Of a stretch of 64,000 nt of DNA, positions 11,931 through 22,560 are shown piece after piece. Numbering within the stretch: the first letter of the stretch is position 1; each line of letters opens with the position of its first letter. The position numbers were made by a program, and so were the translations under genes. This stretch comes from Diphasiastrum complanatum (Eukaryota > Streptophyta > Lycopodiopsida > Lycopodiales > Lycopodiaceae): contig CM055095.1 in the NCBI GenBank assembly GCA_029204225.1, positions 49,796,841 to 49,860,840 on the forward strand. Direction: 5' to 3'. Under the pieces are notes generated by a model that worked only from the letters and a program-made list of their open reading frames with translations, had not been told where the DNA came from and searched no databases.

Positions 11931-12750
11931 CAAGCCTAATCTCAATATATTTTTTCATTTTATTTGTTTTCAATTTTTTGTTTTCAGTATTTAATTTGCT
12001 GACTTTTTTTTTTTTGGAAAAAGACAGTTAAAAAAATAATAATAATAAAAAATAAAATAAGGAAAGACTGATGAGCAAAAGTCAAGAAGTCATCAGCATA
12101 AGGAAAAGGAAGCACAGTATTTTTATGGAAAATGACATAAGAAACCTCTGGTTTGGGCAGATTTGGCCAATACAGTATCAGAAACCTTCGTTGAGCTCTC
12201 AGACTATACATCCACCCTTGATTTATCTAAATTGAGGTGGGCGAAGGTTTCTGACAAGACAAAATTTAATTTTTGAGTCAGGCGAATGTTCAGTGATATG
12301 CCATTTTGGGAACCTTCGCCGAGCATCATAACGTCATTATGAACCTTCGCCGACCTGCTAGATGATCTTAAAATGACAAAATTAGGTTGTCCATAGGTTC
12401 AGATTGTGGAAAAAATACATTTATGATAGTATCTGGACGAAGGTTCATCCTTTGCCAGCCCTGAAAAATGTTTGCCTGATAGGTTCAGATCCCCAGAAAC
12501 CTTTGTCGAGATTTTTACAGCCTATTTTTATAGTATTGTACATGCCTGCAAATTTTTGTTCAAAACTGATCAGCCCAACTACTATTCAGTGTAATGGATT
12601 CCCCAAATTCACCTATAAGTTGGCTGAATTCGATTCATTCCTCACTTGTGCTAGCGAAGCTCTTGCCTTTTCTTGCGACCAAAGCCTTCCAAATTTCTTG
12701 CATTGCCTTCTGATACACTCTCACGCGATTATAATTTCTTTCTGATCATC
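11931..12750 (+). repeat. LTR-like 3' region of gypsy C with repeated CCTTCGCCGA motif
   Basis: Non-coding sequence after integrase. A T/A-rich stretch (11,950-12,060) is followed by repeated motifs around GAACCTTCGCCGAG on both strands (near 12,182, 12,240, 12,310, 12,345, 12,440 and 12,500). The last 150 bases align with the promoter-like region of gypsy E (27,300-27,450): CTATAAG versus CTATATAAGG, then similar TTGCGACCAAA and CTTCC blocks. No second LTR copy of C is in the window, so the exact LTR ends cannot be set. Confidence 0.5.
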
Positions 12751-12872
12751 ATGTCGTCTACCGATACTTCCCAGTCTCCGCGCTATACTATCCATCGTGA
12801 TGTCCCATCTACAACGGACATCATGATTCTTCCTAGCACAAGCATGGTCACTTAGTGGATGACCCTTGCGGA
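12751..12872 (+). pseudogene. Gag-like N-terminus following gypsy C
   Basis: ATG at 12751 opens MSSTDTSQ and a short frame to a stop at 12,853, continuing in frame (WMTLAEPLQ). Gypsy E has a related start, MTSSSSTDEIG, at 27,596, also behind a TATA-containing region. The frame is cut by the truncated LTR of copia D at about 12,880. It may be the beginning of a second element or of an ORF inside the LTR. Confidence 0.45.
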
Positions 12873-12879
12873 GCCTCTC

Positions 12880-13518
12880 CAGAACCGCAAACTTCAAAGG
12901 GGCGCAGAACGAAGACTACAATAAGAAACAAAAAGAATGAAACAAACGAAGAAAAATCCATCGCACTGCCAGCTGGCAACTCAATGGGCTTCATGCCCAG
13001 CTGAAACGAATAGCAACGACGGAGACTAGCTAACTAGCTGATTAGCGTTAACTAGTCTTGTGATTCTACGTTTAGCTATCTTGTAAACTCCACATGATGG
13101 AGGTATAAACAATCCTCTCTGGATCATAACTGTAAGAAGAGAGATAGTGAATACAAAGATCTGTAAGAAACAGAGAGAGACATATCGAATAGAGTAAGAA
13201 AGCAAAAATACCATAGCGGTGCATGAAAGTCTGCCAACAAGCAGAACACAGCGAAAGAGCAGAGAGTCATTCCGCCAACGAACGAGACACTGACGATCTT
13301 GCTCTAAAACCAAATTGACAATATAGTCGCTCCATTTCATGTATCTCTTGGCCTTGTGTTGTGTCTCTTGATTGCTAGAATAAAATATGTTCTGTGATGT
13401 GTAGTCGAGTGTCTGGGATCTTGTAAGAGCTTCTGCACAAAAAAAAATTCAAAGACAAAAAATTGTTTACGAATCAAAAGAGAGGACGAACACGAAACAA
13501 GAAGAAGCTTCCACGACA
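12880..13518 (+). repeat. 5' LTR of copia D, first ~140 bases missing
   Basis: Matches the D 3' LTR (17,457-18,238) and the F LTRs from about CGCAAACTTCAAAGG onward, ending CTTCCACGACA. The initial TGTYAAAAATGGTGAACTCC segment is absent, so the left end of the insertion is lost and no target duplication can be assigned. Confidence 0.85.
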
Positions 13519-13530
13519 TGGTATCAGAGC
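13519..13530 (+). other. Primer-binding site of copia D (tRNA-iMet)
   Basis: TGGTATCAGAGC directly abuts the LTR end GACA. It is identical to the sites in copia F and K. Confidence 0.92.
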
Positions 13531-13583
13531 CTACAGGTTATCACTATTAATATTCCAACAGCGATTCTTACAGACAACACAAT

Positions 13584-14494
13584 ATGGCTACGACAATCCA
13601 GACTAGAGTGGCAATCAGTCTTGATGGTGCAAATTATAGAATCTGGAAATTCAAAATCAAAACACTCCTAAAGGACGAAGGCATCTGGTTAGTGACCGAG
13701 CTCTCAAAGGTGCAGCCTCTAGAGGGAGACCCGAGGAGAGCTAAATGGATCAGAAAGGATGAGCGCGCAATGGCGATCATTGTTTTGTCCATGAATGAAG
13801 ATCTACTCATGCGAATTGAAGACTGCGAAAGCAGCCATGCAACGTGGAAAAGATTAAAGCAGAAGTATGAAGTGAGGACTACAGCTTCAGTCATACACTT
13901 TCACAATCAGCTGCAATCCATACGGTGGGATGGCAATCAGTTAGATCAGCACATTGAGAAGATCAGAACGATCTTCACTCAACTCGCTGCATCAAGACAG
14001 GAGCACCAGGTTCCAGCACCACAACAGCTGATGTACTTCATGAAATCTCTACCGATGTCCTATCAGCTGCTGAAAATGCTCATACTGAGTCTACCAGATA
14101 TGACATTCGACAAAGCAGTCAGTCTTGTCACTGATGAGAGACTGATGAGAGACGAAGGAGAGGGAAGCAGTGATCAAGAGAAGGCTCTCTTCACCAAAGG
14201 AAAGAAGAAGAACAAAAACAAGCCAAGATTCGAGAAGACTCTACAATCTTCTTCCTGCAATCACTGCCACAAACCAAGCCATATGACCAACAAATGCTAG
14301 TTCAATCCAGCAATACCTTGCATGCACTGCAAGAAAAAAGGGCATTCTGCATACACTGCAGATTCAACCCAAAAAGAAAAAACAAAGCTGAAAAGACAAA
14401 CGTTGCAGAGTCATCAAAGGATGCTGAAAGAGGTGAAGAAGCCTTCATGATACTCGACGAAGTTTTGACAAGCTATTCGAAAATGACAGAGTAG
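13584..14494 (+). pseudogene. Copia D gag
   Basis: Gag starts MATTIQTRVAISLDGANY, with the typical copia gag motif YRIWKFKIKTLL and DQHIEKIRTIF helix region over 238 residues. A zinc knuckle CNHCHKPSHMTNKC is followed immediately by TAG (14,298) where F has Trp. A second knuckle, CMHCKKKGHSAYTC-like, lies in another frame at about 14,320. The frame ends at 14,494. The copy in F (21,649) is about 90% similar by eye. Confidence 0.9.
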
Positions 14495-15640
14495 TAATTC
14501 TAGGCAATGGAAGTAGACACAATGTCAAAGGCATCGGCTCTCTACAACTACTAACAATGTCAGGCCAAGCAAAGTTGCTAGGAGCACTCTATGTGCCCTC
14601 ACTCAGAAAGGATCTACTATCTGTCTCCAAGATGGCAGATCTAGGCATTCGAGTTTTGTTCGACGGCAACACTAGTCGTATGATCGAAAAGATGACAAAT
14701 AAGTTGCTAGTGGTCGGATGCAGAGAAGAAATCTCTACCAGGCCAAAATAATCAGCAACTCTGAAAGCATATTAAATGCTTCAAAAGATGATGATCAGCT
14801 CTGGCATAGAAGAATGTATCATCTGAATATGCGGAGCCTGTATGACATGAGCAGAAAGGACATTGTCACAGGTCTCAAGATTTCAAGGCCAGAGGCTAAG
14901 TTCTGCGAAGCTTGTCAGAAAGGCAAGCAACATCGGTTTCATTCACACACGAGGGAAGAAGAGCCAAAGAAGTTCTTGAGCTCATCCACTCTTATGTGTG
15001 TGGACCGATGAAAACAGATTCGCTCTCAGGTTCGAGATATTTTCTAACGTCCATAGATGATTACAACCGAATGACCATGATCTACTACTTGAAGAAGAAA
15101 TCCAATGTATTTGATTCTTTCAAGAAGTTCGTGGCATTCGTAGAGCGACACACCTTGAAAAAGATACAAATCCTTAGATCTGACAATGGAGGTGAATACA
15201 AAAGTACAGAATTCTCAAGATTCTGTGAAGAACACGGGATCAAGTACCAGTTCACTCCTGCATACACACCAGAATACAATGGTGTGGCAGAAAGAAAAAA
15301 CAAAACACTAGTCGAAGGAGCCAGATGCATGATGGCACATGTTCAATTGCCAGGTCAATTCTGGGCCGAGGCAATAGCTCCAGTTGTACACTTGTAGAAC
15401 AGATCTACAATGACAGTGCTGGAGAACAAAACACCATATGAAATGTGGACAGGCAGAAAGCCTGATCTGTCATATGTAGAGAGAAACAAGCTTGATAACA
15501 AATCCGAGCAAACAATCATGGTCGGCTACTCGAACGGAACACATGTGTATAGACTCTACGATCCAACCACGAAGAAGGTTGTTTCGAGCAGAGATGTGAA
15601 GTTCGATGAGTCCACATTCCTGGACTGAAAGATGAAAGAG
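14495..15640 (+). pseudogene. Copia D integrase; protease active site deleted
   Basis: Where F encodes HDYDVVIDSGATSH, D jumps from TSYSK to the later NDRAVILG-like sequence. About 110 bases carrying the protease Asp-Ser-Gly triad are therefore gone (near 14,480). GALYVPSLRKDLLSVSKMADLGI and integrase follow: zinc-binding WHRRMYHLNMRSLYDM ... CEACQKGKQ, then DDE residues in SIDDYN (15,050), SDNGGEY (15,180) and GVAERKN (15,280). Frames change near 14,740 and 14,940. A stop at 15,397 precedes the linker, where D also lacks a short segment present in F (RVFECVAYKHTPKEKR). Confidence 0.88.
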
Positions 15641-17456
15641 GCCATGAGATCTTCACACTGCTGCCTAATCAAGAGATAAATTGAGGACGTTCATCAAATC
15701 AGAATGCAGAGCCCCAGATTCCAGAGTAGCAGGAAGCAGAGGATCGACCCCACGAACAAGAAATGTTTGAGCAGCGACGAAACGAACCTCGAAGGTCAAC
15801 AAGACAAAGAAGAACTCCAGACTACTATTCTGACAATCTTCAATGAAGTGAAGACACACAGTTCGAGTACTACAGCTTCACAGAAGAGCCAACAACATAC
15901 CAAGAAGCTATCCAGAGTCCAGAGGGAGAATTCTAGAAGCAGGCAATGTCAGAGGAGATCGAGTCGATGAGGCAAAACAAGGCATGGACATTAGAGCCAC
16001 TGCCAGAAAACAGAAAAATAGTCGACTGCAAGTGGATGTACAAGAATAAGCTAAAATCAGATGGCACTATTGGCTGCTATAAGGCAAGGCTTGTCGCAAA
16101 GGGCTACACGCAGAGATATGGTGTTGACTATTTCGACACATATTTTTCCATGGTGAAGATGATAAGCCTAAGGCTATTCCTTGCATACGCCATACAATAC
16201 AATTTGGAAATTCACCAGATTGACGTAAAAACAACCTTTCTCCACGGAGATCTAGAGGAGGAAATCTTCATGAAGCAACCTGAAGGCTATAAAGACCCCG
16301 ACAACAGACAATACGTCTGTCGATTGTAGAGATGCATCTACGGTCTAAAACGAGCATCACGGGCCTGGTACAAAAACCGTGATGGTCTTCTGAAGTCTCT
16401 AGACTTCAAACCTACTCAACCATACTGTAATGTCTACATCAAAAGAGTAGGAAATAATTTTTTGATACTGACCATTTTCGTGGATGATTCGCTGATGATA
16501 GGAAACTCCTTGATGTTGATCAAAGACACAAAGAGTCAGAATCACAGATCTTGGAGAAACAACAGAATGCCTAGGGCTGGAGGCCAAAAGATATCGAACA
16601 AATGGTGTAATGCACTTGAGTCAATCAGATTGTTAGAAAAGTATTGAAGCAGTACCACATGATGGACTGCAAAGAAAAAGCCACACCAATGATAGCTGGA
16701 GCCAAGCTCACGAAACATGATTGCCCAAAAATAGAAGAGGAAGAACAGAAGATGGCAGGTATACCCTACCAAAACTTAATCGGGAGTATGATATAGTTGA
16801 CAATTTGTACCAGACCGGATTTGGCCTTCTCTGTTTATGCATTGAGCCAATTTTGTTCCAATCCTGGTCAGCACATTGGCAAATGGCCAAACGAATCCAA
16901 CAATATCTGAAGGGTACCCAGAATATTGGATTAACCTACAGAGCTAGAAACGAGGAGAAAGGATCCGAGCTGCATCACTACAGTGATGCAAGCTAGGCGA
17001 GCTGCAAGGATGACAACAAATCCATTACTGCAGGATGTACAATAGCGTGCGGAACTACAATCAGCTGGATATGCAAAAAGCAAACCTTGGTAGCTCAATC
17101 CTCTTGCGAAGCTGAGTATGTCGCAGTCTCAAAAGTGACGAATGAGGTAGTGTGGCTGTGGATGATGTTGGAGGCAATCGGGATACCACAAGAGGGGCCA
17201 AGCACGATGATGATGGACTCCCAGAGTGCCATCTATCTGTCCCATGATCATGTCTTCAATTCAAAGACGAAGCACATTCCTCTGAAGTACAATCACATTC
17301 GAGATTTGATCTCAAAAGGAGAGCTCCAGGTCCAGTTCATAAAATCAAAAAGTATGATTGCAGATCTCCTCATGAAACCACTTGACAAGCCACTCTTTAC
17401 CAAGCAAAGAGAGGCAATTGGATTGAACGAACAAAACTGCAAGGTTCAAGAGGGAG
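15641..17456 (+). pseudogene. Copia D linker, reverse transcriptase and RNase H
   Basis: RT opens near 15,946 (MSEEIESMRQNKAWTLEPLP) with KARLVAKGYTQ, HQIDVKTTFLHGDLEE and FMKQPEGY. A stop follows at 16,327, then YGLKRASRAWY and the catalytic FVDD (about 16,479). Frames break around 16,540-16,900. RNase H shows YSDAS, AQSSCEAEY, DSQSAIYLS and the closing ADLLMKPLDKPLF to about 17,447. The polypurine tract AGAGGGAG precedes the LTR. Multiple stops make it inactive. Confidence 0.88.
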
Positions 17457-18238
17457 TGTTAAAAATGGTGAACTCCTGCAACTTTGGCGCGACACTAACA
17501 AGACACGAAGGTCGAACGAGAACAATTTGCAACAGTCAACGTGTCTTTGACTCGAAGCATGAACCATTCGCGAATCAATCACAAATCGTAAACACACCTT
17601 CAGGACCGCAAACCGCAAAGGGGCACAGAACGAAGACTACGAAAAGAAATGAAAAGAATGAAACAAACGAAGAGAAATCCTTCGCACTGCCAGCTGGCAG
17701 CTCAACGGGCTTCATGCCCAGTTGAAACGAATAACAACGACGGAGATAAACTAACTAGTTGATTAGTGTTAACTAGTCTTGTGATTCTACGTTTAGCTAT
17801 CTTGTAAACTCCATATGGTGGAGGTATAAACAATTCTCTCTGGATCATAACTGTAAGAAGAGAGATAGTGTAAGAAACAGAGAGAGACATAGCGAATAGA
17901 GTAAGAAGGCAAAAAGTCTGCCAGCGAGCAGAACACAGCGAAAGAGCAGAGCGTCATTCCGCCAACGAGTGAGACACTGACGATTTCGCTCTAAAACCAA
18001 ACTGACAATATATTCACTCTATTTTGTGTATCTCTTGGCCTTGTGTTGTGTCTCTTGATTGCTAGAATAAAATATGTTCTATGATGTGTAGTCGAGCGTC
18101 TGGGATCTCGTAAGAGCTTCCACACGAGTGTCTGGGATCTCGTAAGAGCTTCCGCACGAAAAGAAAATTCAAAGACAGAAAATTGTTTGCGAATCAGAAG
18201 AGAGGATGAACACGAAACAAGAAAAAGCTTTTGCGACA
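17457..18238 (+). repeat. 3' LTR of copia D (782 bp)
   Basis: Starts TGTTAAAAATGGTG after the polypurine tract and ends TTTTGCGACA. It contains GGAGGTATAAACAATTC (TATA-like) near 17,820. A 32-base tandem duplication near 18,098-18,165 (unit TGTCTGGGATCTCGTAAGAG plus flank) is absent from the D 5' LTR and the F LTRs. Directly to the right is copia A RNase H sequence. Confidence 0.88.
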
Positions 18239-18368
18239 CTGCATACCACCTTCATCAAAACGAAAGACATGGTTGCTGACATCTTCACTAAAGCCCTGGA
18301 CAAAGGACTCTTTGAGAGATAGAGGAGCAGCCTTGAGATCGTAAAGCTATCATGCTTTGAAAGGGAGC
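18239..18368 (+). pseudogene. Copia A RNase H C-terminus and polypurine tract
   Basis: The frame reads LHTTFIKTKDMVADIFTKAL and then DKGLFER, the standard end of copia RNase H, followed by a stop (TAG for Tyr) and a further tail (LEIVKLSCFERE). GAAAGGGAGC just before TGAAGAAACG is the polypurine tract. This is the 3' half of the element whose 5' half lies at 691-2393. Confidence 0.82.
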
Positions 18369-19401
18369 TGAAGAAACGAAATGTTTTTAACTACAAAGCC
18401 TTGCTAGCCTTCAGCCCTCAGCCTGACAAAAATGTTCGCGAACATGAAAGTAAGGAGACACGAAGCACGAAAAGTTCCGCGAACTCGAAAATCAAAGGGA
18501 CGCAAACTTGAAAGTCGAAGGAACGAAGACGAATGGTTCTCAAACTCAAAAGTGGAACAGACGAAGATGATTAGTTTGCGAACTCAAAAGATTCACGAAT
18601 AAGAATCTTTTGCGGTCTTGTACGAGAGAAGGCAAACGACTAAAATGAGACCTTCTCCTGCCCTCCACGCTCCAGAGAGTACCAGCGAGATCATGCAAGT
18701 ATCTAGAAGTACAAATATCTGATCTAATGGCATGACATCAGTAGATATATTTTAGGTCGTGGCTAATCTGCCCCTCTTGTATTTCCCTGATTAGTTGTAG
18801 ATGCTTAATCACTCTAATCTTAGATTTACATAGAGCGACTATACTTACTGGATGTTACTTGACATATAGATCAACAGAGCACACATACAGTGTAACATAG
18901 TAGTCTGATGCTAGTAAGCAATCAAGACAAAAATACAGAATACATGTCCGCCTGCATGTGAAAACTATTTTGTCTAGGATCTGTAGATCCAACTATCCGC
19001 TACTAAAGCGAGACAATTGCTCGTGAGAGAACTGTGTTTCTCCCATGCCAGCACACTGCGTGGATTTGCATGTAGTGCCTGAAGAAATCAGAGAGAGAGA
19101 TCAGTATAGATGATTTTCTTGTTGTGTCTAATCTTGAATGCAAATGCGTCTGTTGTTTATTCGTGTGTCTAACTAAGTTTCCTTGTTCATTTGAATTCCG
19201 CACCTTGGTTAAAATTATGTTGAATGTTGCATTAATTTCATAAACGTAGATCAGTAGTGCCTGACTACACTCTGGAGGACTGTAGGAGTGATTCAGCTGG
19301 CAGTGTCCAGCGATCGCATCTGAACTCCATCCGAGGGCAAGAGAGAGTCGTGGTTCCTTCATGAAAGCCTCGTGATTGTGATCCTTCTCATACTCTCAAC
19401 A
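18369..19401 (+). repeat. 3' LTR of copia A (1,033 bp)
   Basis: TGAAGAAACGAAATG ... ACTCTCAACA, an inverted-orientation copy of 1362-2393 with scattered substitutions and small indels. It has the same order of blocks, including the GAGTTCGCGAA-type repeats near 18,430-18,600. It is preceded by RNase H and a polypurine tract, so this is the 3' LTR. Confidence 0.88.
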
Positions 19402-19406
19402 ACCAC
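19402..19406. other. Target-site duplication ACCAC of copia A, right copy
   Basis: ACCAC follows the LTR end and matches the left copy at 2394-2398 in the element's orientation. Reading across it restores the gypsy gag phrase LPAPPGPANN. Confidence 0.75.
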
Positions 19407-20290
19407 CAGGGCCAGCTAACAACCAAGTGGCTCATGTAAATTTAGCAGGGCGAAACAAGAAGTACCAGCAACACCTCAACCTGAGCAGCTGCAATGGTAC
19501 AGGACGGACGATATGTTTGTGGATCCAGCCATTAAACGAATATTATACGACCTATGCGGCTCAACCTCAGCATCAAGGTGGTAGAACCTATGGTTGCTAC
19601 GGATGCGGTGAAGGCCATTGAATTGCAAAATGTCCTTACAAGGGACAATACACATCCTTCTGCCAAGAATGTGGATATGGACACTACTACAAGAATTGTC
19701 CATTAAAGCCTGGAATGAGCGCACCATTGAATCTTATCACAGTACAACTGACAGTAGTTCTAGCATGAACACCACCAGAAAAACAACACGTTCATGCCCC
19801 AGTGCTAGCAGTCACGTGAGCACAAAAGCAAAAGGAAGTGGCTCCGTCACCAACCACATTAGTATCCGATGATCAACCCTCAGCTGCAGGACCATATCCA
19901 AATATGAGAAAAGAAGGAAGACAGTACCATAAGATACGATGTTGGGTATAGAGAGCGCAAGTGGGGGAAATAGCACAAGAAAAGGACGTACTCCTGTTGA
20001 TGAAGAACCAGTACTACAAGTGGGCTCACCATTGTGTACTGATCAGAACAATCGGTTGCATCATCATGAACCACCATTCCACATGGTGGAGCCCGAGAAT
20101 CTACACATTGAGGTGCTCAAAAGTTTGCTAGCGAGCCGTGTTAACTTATCCCTTGGAGAATTACTATGGATTGTGCCACAAGCCAAGAGCCTTCTGGCTG
20201 AATGGGCCAAAGCTGAAGCTGAACTAGTAATATCAGAGCCCATTTATGACAAAATTTTTAGATGTCACACGTGTGGGGAATGTCCACAAG
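19407..20290 (+). pseudogene. Gypsy E gag, zinc-knuckle part
   Basis: Related to gypsy C gag. Two CX2CX3HX4C knuckles lie in tandem: CYGCGEGH(stop)IAKC at about 19,596 and CQECGYGHYYKNC at about 19,661. LNLITVQ and a spacer with AQKQKEVAP follow, as in C (LITIKQ, AQKQKEPVV). Further stretches (20,040-20,250) match C at 7,660-7,850: LHHHEPP, LLASR and a Leu/Lys-rich helix. Several stops and shifts are present. The reading stops being recognisable near 20,265. Confidence 0.8.
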
Positions 20291-20584
20291 TATGATGGAT
20301 CTAATTAAGTTTTGTGATTAGCACAATAACCTGACTCTAGATTGATTAACAAGATCTAGTTCTAAAGAAATGGCTTAACCACAATCTAGCATGCTAAGCA
20401 ACAGAATATGATAGTAATGAATCAATAATGAGCAAAAGTACAAGATATCAGTGTATAAGCATTAGTTTCAACACGAGTTAGAGAGATAACAAGCAAAATT
20501 GTTTAGATCCAAAATGACATGAGATAGCTACAAAACTTTGGTTCTTCATCACTGATTGTGAGGAGAGCTACACATATTGAGATA
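20291..20584. other. Unassigned insert between gypsy E gag and integrase end
   Basis: AT-rich, no protein. It begins just after CACACGTGTGGGG, a palindrome like those in the copia B LTR, and ends where the integrase C-terminus starts. It replaces the whole protease-RT-RNase H-integrase core, so it may be a deletion junction filled with foreign sequence or an LTR scrap. Confidence 0.4.
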
Positions 20585-20754
20585 GCTCAACCAAGGCGAT
20601 CAAGGGAAAGTTGAAGTTCACAAACGAAGTCCCATTCCGAGTAAAGGAGATCCTCACCCATGGAGCCGTGAACCTCGAGTAGTTAGATGGGATGCCATTC
20701 GACATGCCCATCAATGGTAGCCGGTTGCACAAGTATTGGCCACCACAGTGAAGA
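20585..20754 (+). pseudogene. Gypsy E integrase C-terminus
   Basis: KAIKGKLKFTNEVPFRVKEI and the ending NGSRLHKYWPPQ match the end of gypsy C integrase (KLIKGKLKF ... NGSRLRKFWQPAP) nearly position for position, with one internal stop (TAG for Tyr). The rest of pol is gone. Confidence 0.85.
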
Positions 20755-20790
20755 AGATCAAGGATGGTGATGACACGTCACAATTAGTAC

Positions 20791-20795
20791 ATCTT
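20791..20795. other. Target-site duplication ATCTT, left copy of copia F
   Basis: ATCTT directly before the 5' LTR TGTCAGAAATGG. The same five bases follow the 3' LTR at 26,476-26,480. Confidence 0.9.
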
Positions 20796-21583
20796 TGTCA
20801 GAAATGGTGAACTCCTGCAACTTTGTCGCAACACAAACAAGACACGGAGGTCGAACAATTCGCGACAGTCAATGTGTCTTTGACTCGAAGCACAAACAAT
20901 TCGCGAATCAATCGTGAATCGCAAACACACTTCTAGGACCGCAAAGCCGAAAAAGGAACGCAAAACGAAAACTACGAAAAGAACAAAAGCAAACGGGAGA
21001 ATACGAAACAAACGAAGGGAAAATCTTTTGCGCTGCCAGTTGACAGCTCAACGGGCATCACGCCCAGCTGAAATGAGTAGCAAAGACACATACGAACTAA
21101 CTAGTTGATTAGCGTTAACTAGTGATGTGATTCTATATTTAGCTGTCTTGTAAACTCCACATAGTGGAGGTATAAACGATCCTCTCTGGATCATAATGTA
21201 AGAAGTGAATACAGAGATCTGTAAGAGATAGAGAGAGATGTAGCGAATAGAGTAAGAAAGAAAAGACACCATAGCTGTGCATGAAAGTCTGCCAATGAGC
21301 AGAACACAGCAAAAGAGTAGAATGTCATTCCGCCAACGAGTGTGATACTGACGAATTCACTCTAACCTAAAACTGATAATTCAGTCACTCTATTTTCGTG
21401 CATCTTGTCTTGTGTTGTTTATCATGATTGCTAGAATAGAATATGTCCTCTGATGCATAGTTGAGTGTCTGAGATCCTGTAAGGACTTCCGCACAAAAGA
21501 AAATTAAAAGACAAAAAATTGTTCGCGATCAAGAAGACGAAGTGAGGACGAACACGAATCAGTCCCACGCACGCGCTCCAACA
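20796..21583 (+). repeat. 5' LTR of copia F
   Basis: TGTCAGAAATGGTG ... GCTCCAACA, 788 bp. GGAGGTATAAACG near 21,166 is a likely TATA element. The CGAA-rich first 230 bases (CGAACAATTCGCGA) carry short inverted repeats. Confidence 0.92.
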
Positions 21584-21595
21584 TGGTATCAGAGC
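21584..21595 (+). other. Primer-binding site of copia F
   Basis: TGGTATCAGAGC immediately after the LTR; complement of initiator-Met tRNA. Confidence 0.93.
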
Positions 21596-21648
21596 CAACA
21601 GGTTGTCACTACTGATATCCCAACAGTGATTCTTCCAGACAACATAAT

Positions 21649-22560
21649 ATGGCTACGACAATCCAGACCAGAGTAGCAATCAGTCTCGATGGCGCAAATT
21701 ACAGAATCTGGAAATTTAAAATCAAAACATTCTTGAAGGGCGAACACATCTGGTCGGTGACCGAGCTCTCAGAGGTGCAGCCTCCAGAGGGAGACCCGAG
21801 GAGAGTTGAATCGATCAGAAAGGATGAGCGCGCAATGGCGATCATTGTTTTGTCCATAAATGAAGATCTACTCATGCAGATTAAAGACTACGAAAGCAGC
21901 CATGTAATGTAGCATGGGAAAGATTAAAGCAGAAGTATGAAGTGAGGACTGCAGCTTCAGTCATGCACCTTCACAATCAGCTGCAATCGATACGGTGGGA
22001 TGGCAACCAGTTGGATCAACACGTTGAGAAGATCAGAATGATCTTCACTCAACTCGTTGCATCAGGACAAGAGCACCAGGTCCCAGCACTACAGCAGCTG
22101 ACGTACTTCATGAAATCTCTACTGACGTCCTATCAGCCACTGAGAATGCTCATACTGAGTCTACCAGATATGACATTTGACAAAGCAGTCAATCTTGTCG
22201 CTGATGAGATATTGATGAGAGACGAAGGAGAGGGAAGCAGTGATCAAGTGAAGGCTCTCTTCACGAAAGGCAAGAAGAAGAACAAAAGCAAGCCAAGATT
22301 CGAGAAGACAAAGTCCTCGAATCAACAATCTTCTTCCTGCGATCACTGTCACAAACCAGGCCATACAACCAACAAATGCTGGTTAAATCCAACAATACCT
22401 TGTATGCGGTGCAAGAAGAAAGAGCATTCTGCATACGACTACAGATTCAACCCAAAAAGAAAAAACAAAGCTGAAAAGGCAAACGTTGTAGAATCATCTA
22501 AAGATGCAGAAAGAGGTGACGAAGCTTTCACGATACTCGACAAAGCTTTGACAAGCTACT
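21649..22560 (+). pseudogene. Copia F gag
   Basis: Starts MATTIQTRVAISLDGANY as in D. A stop at 21,910 follows a small insertion at SSHVM. The frame resumes at 21,942 and runs through the helix region and two zinc knuckles: CDHCHKPGHTTNKC (canonical CX2CX4HX4C) and CMRCKKKEHSAYDY (last Cys changed). Length and layout match copia gag. Because of the stop, intact Gag is not made without an edit. Confidence 0.9.
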
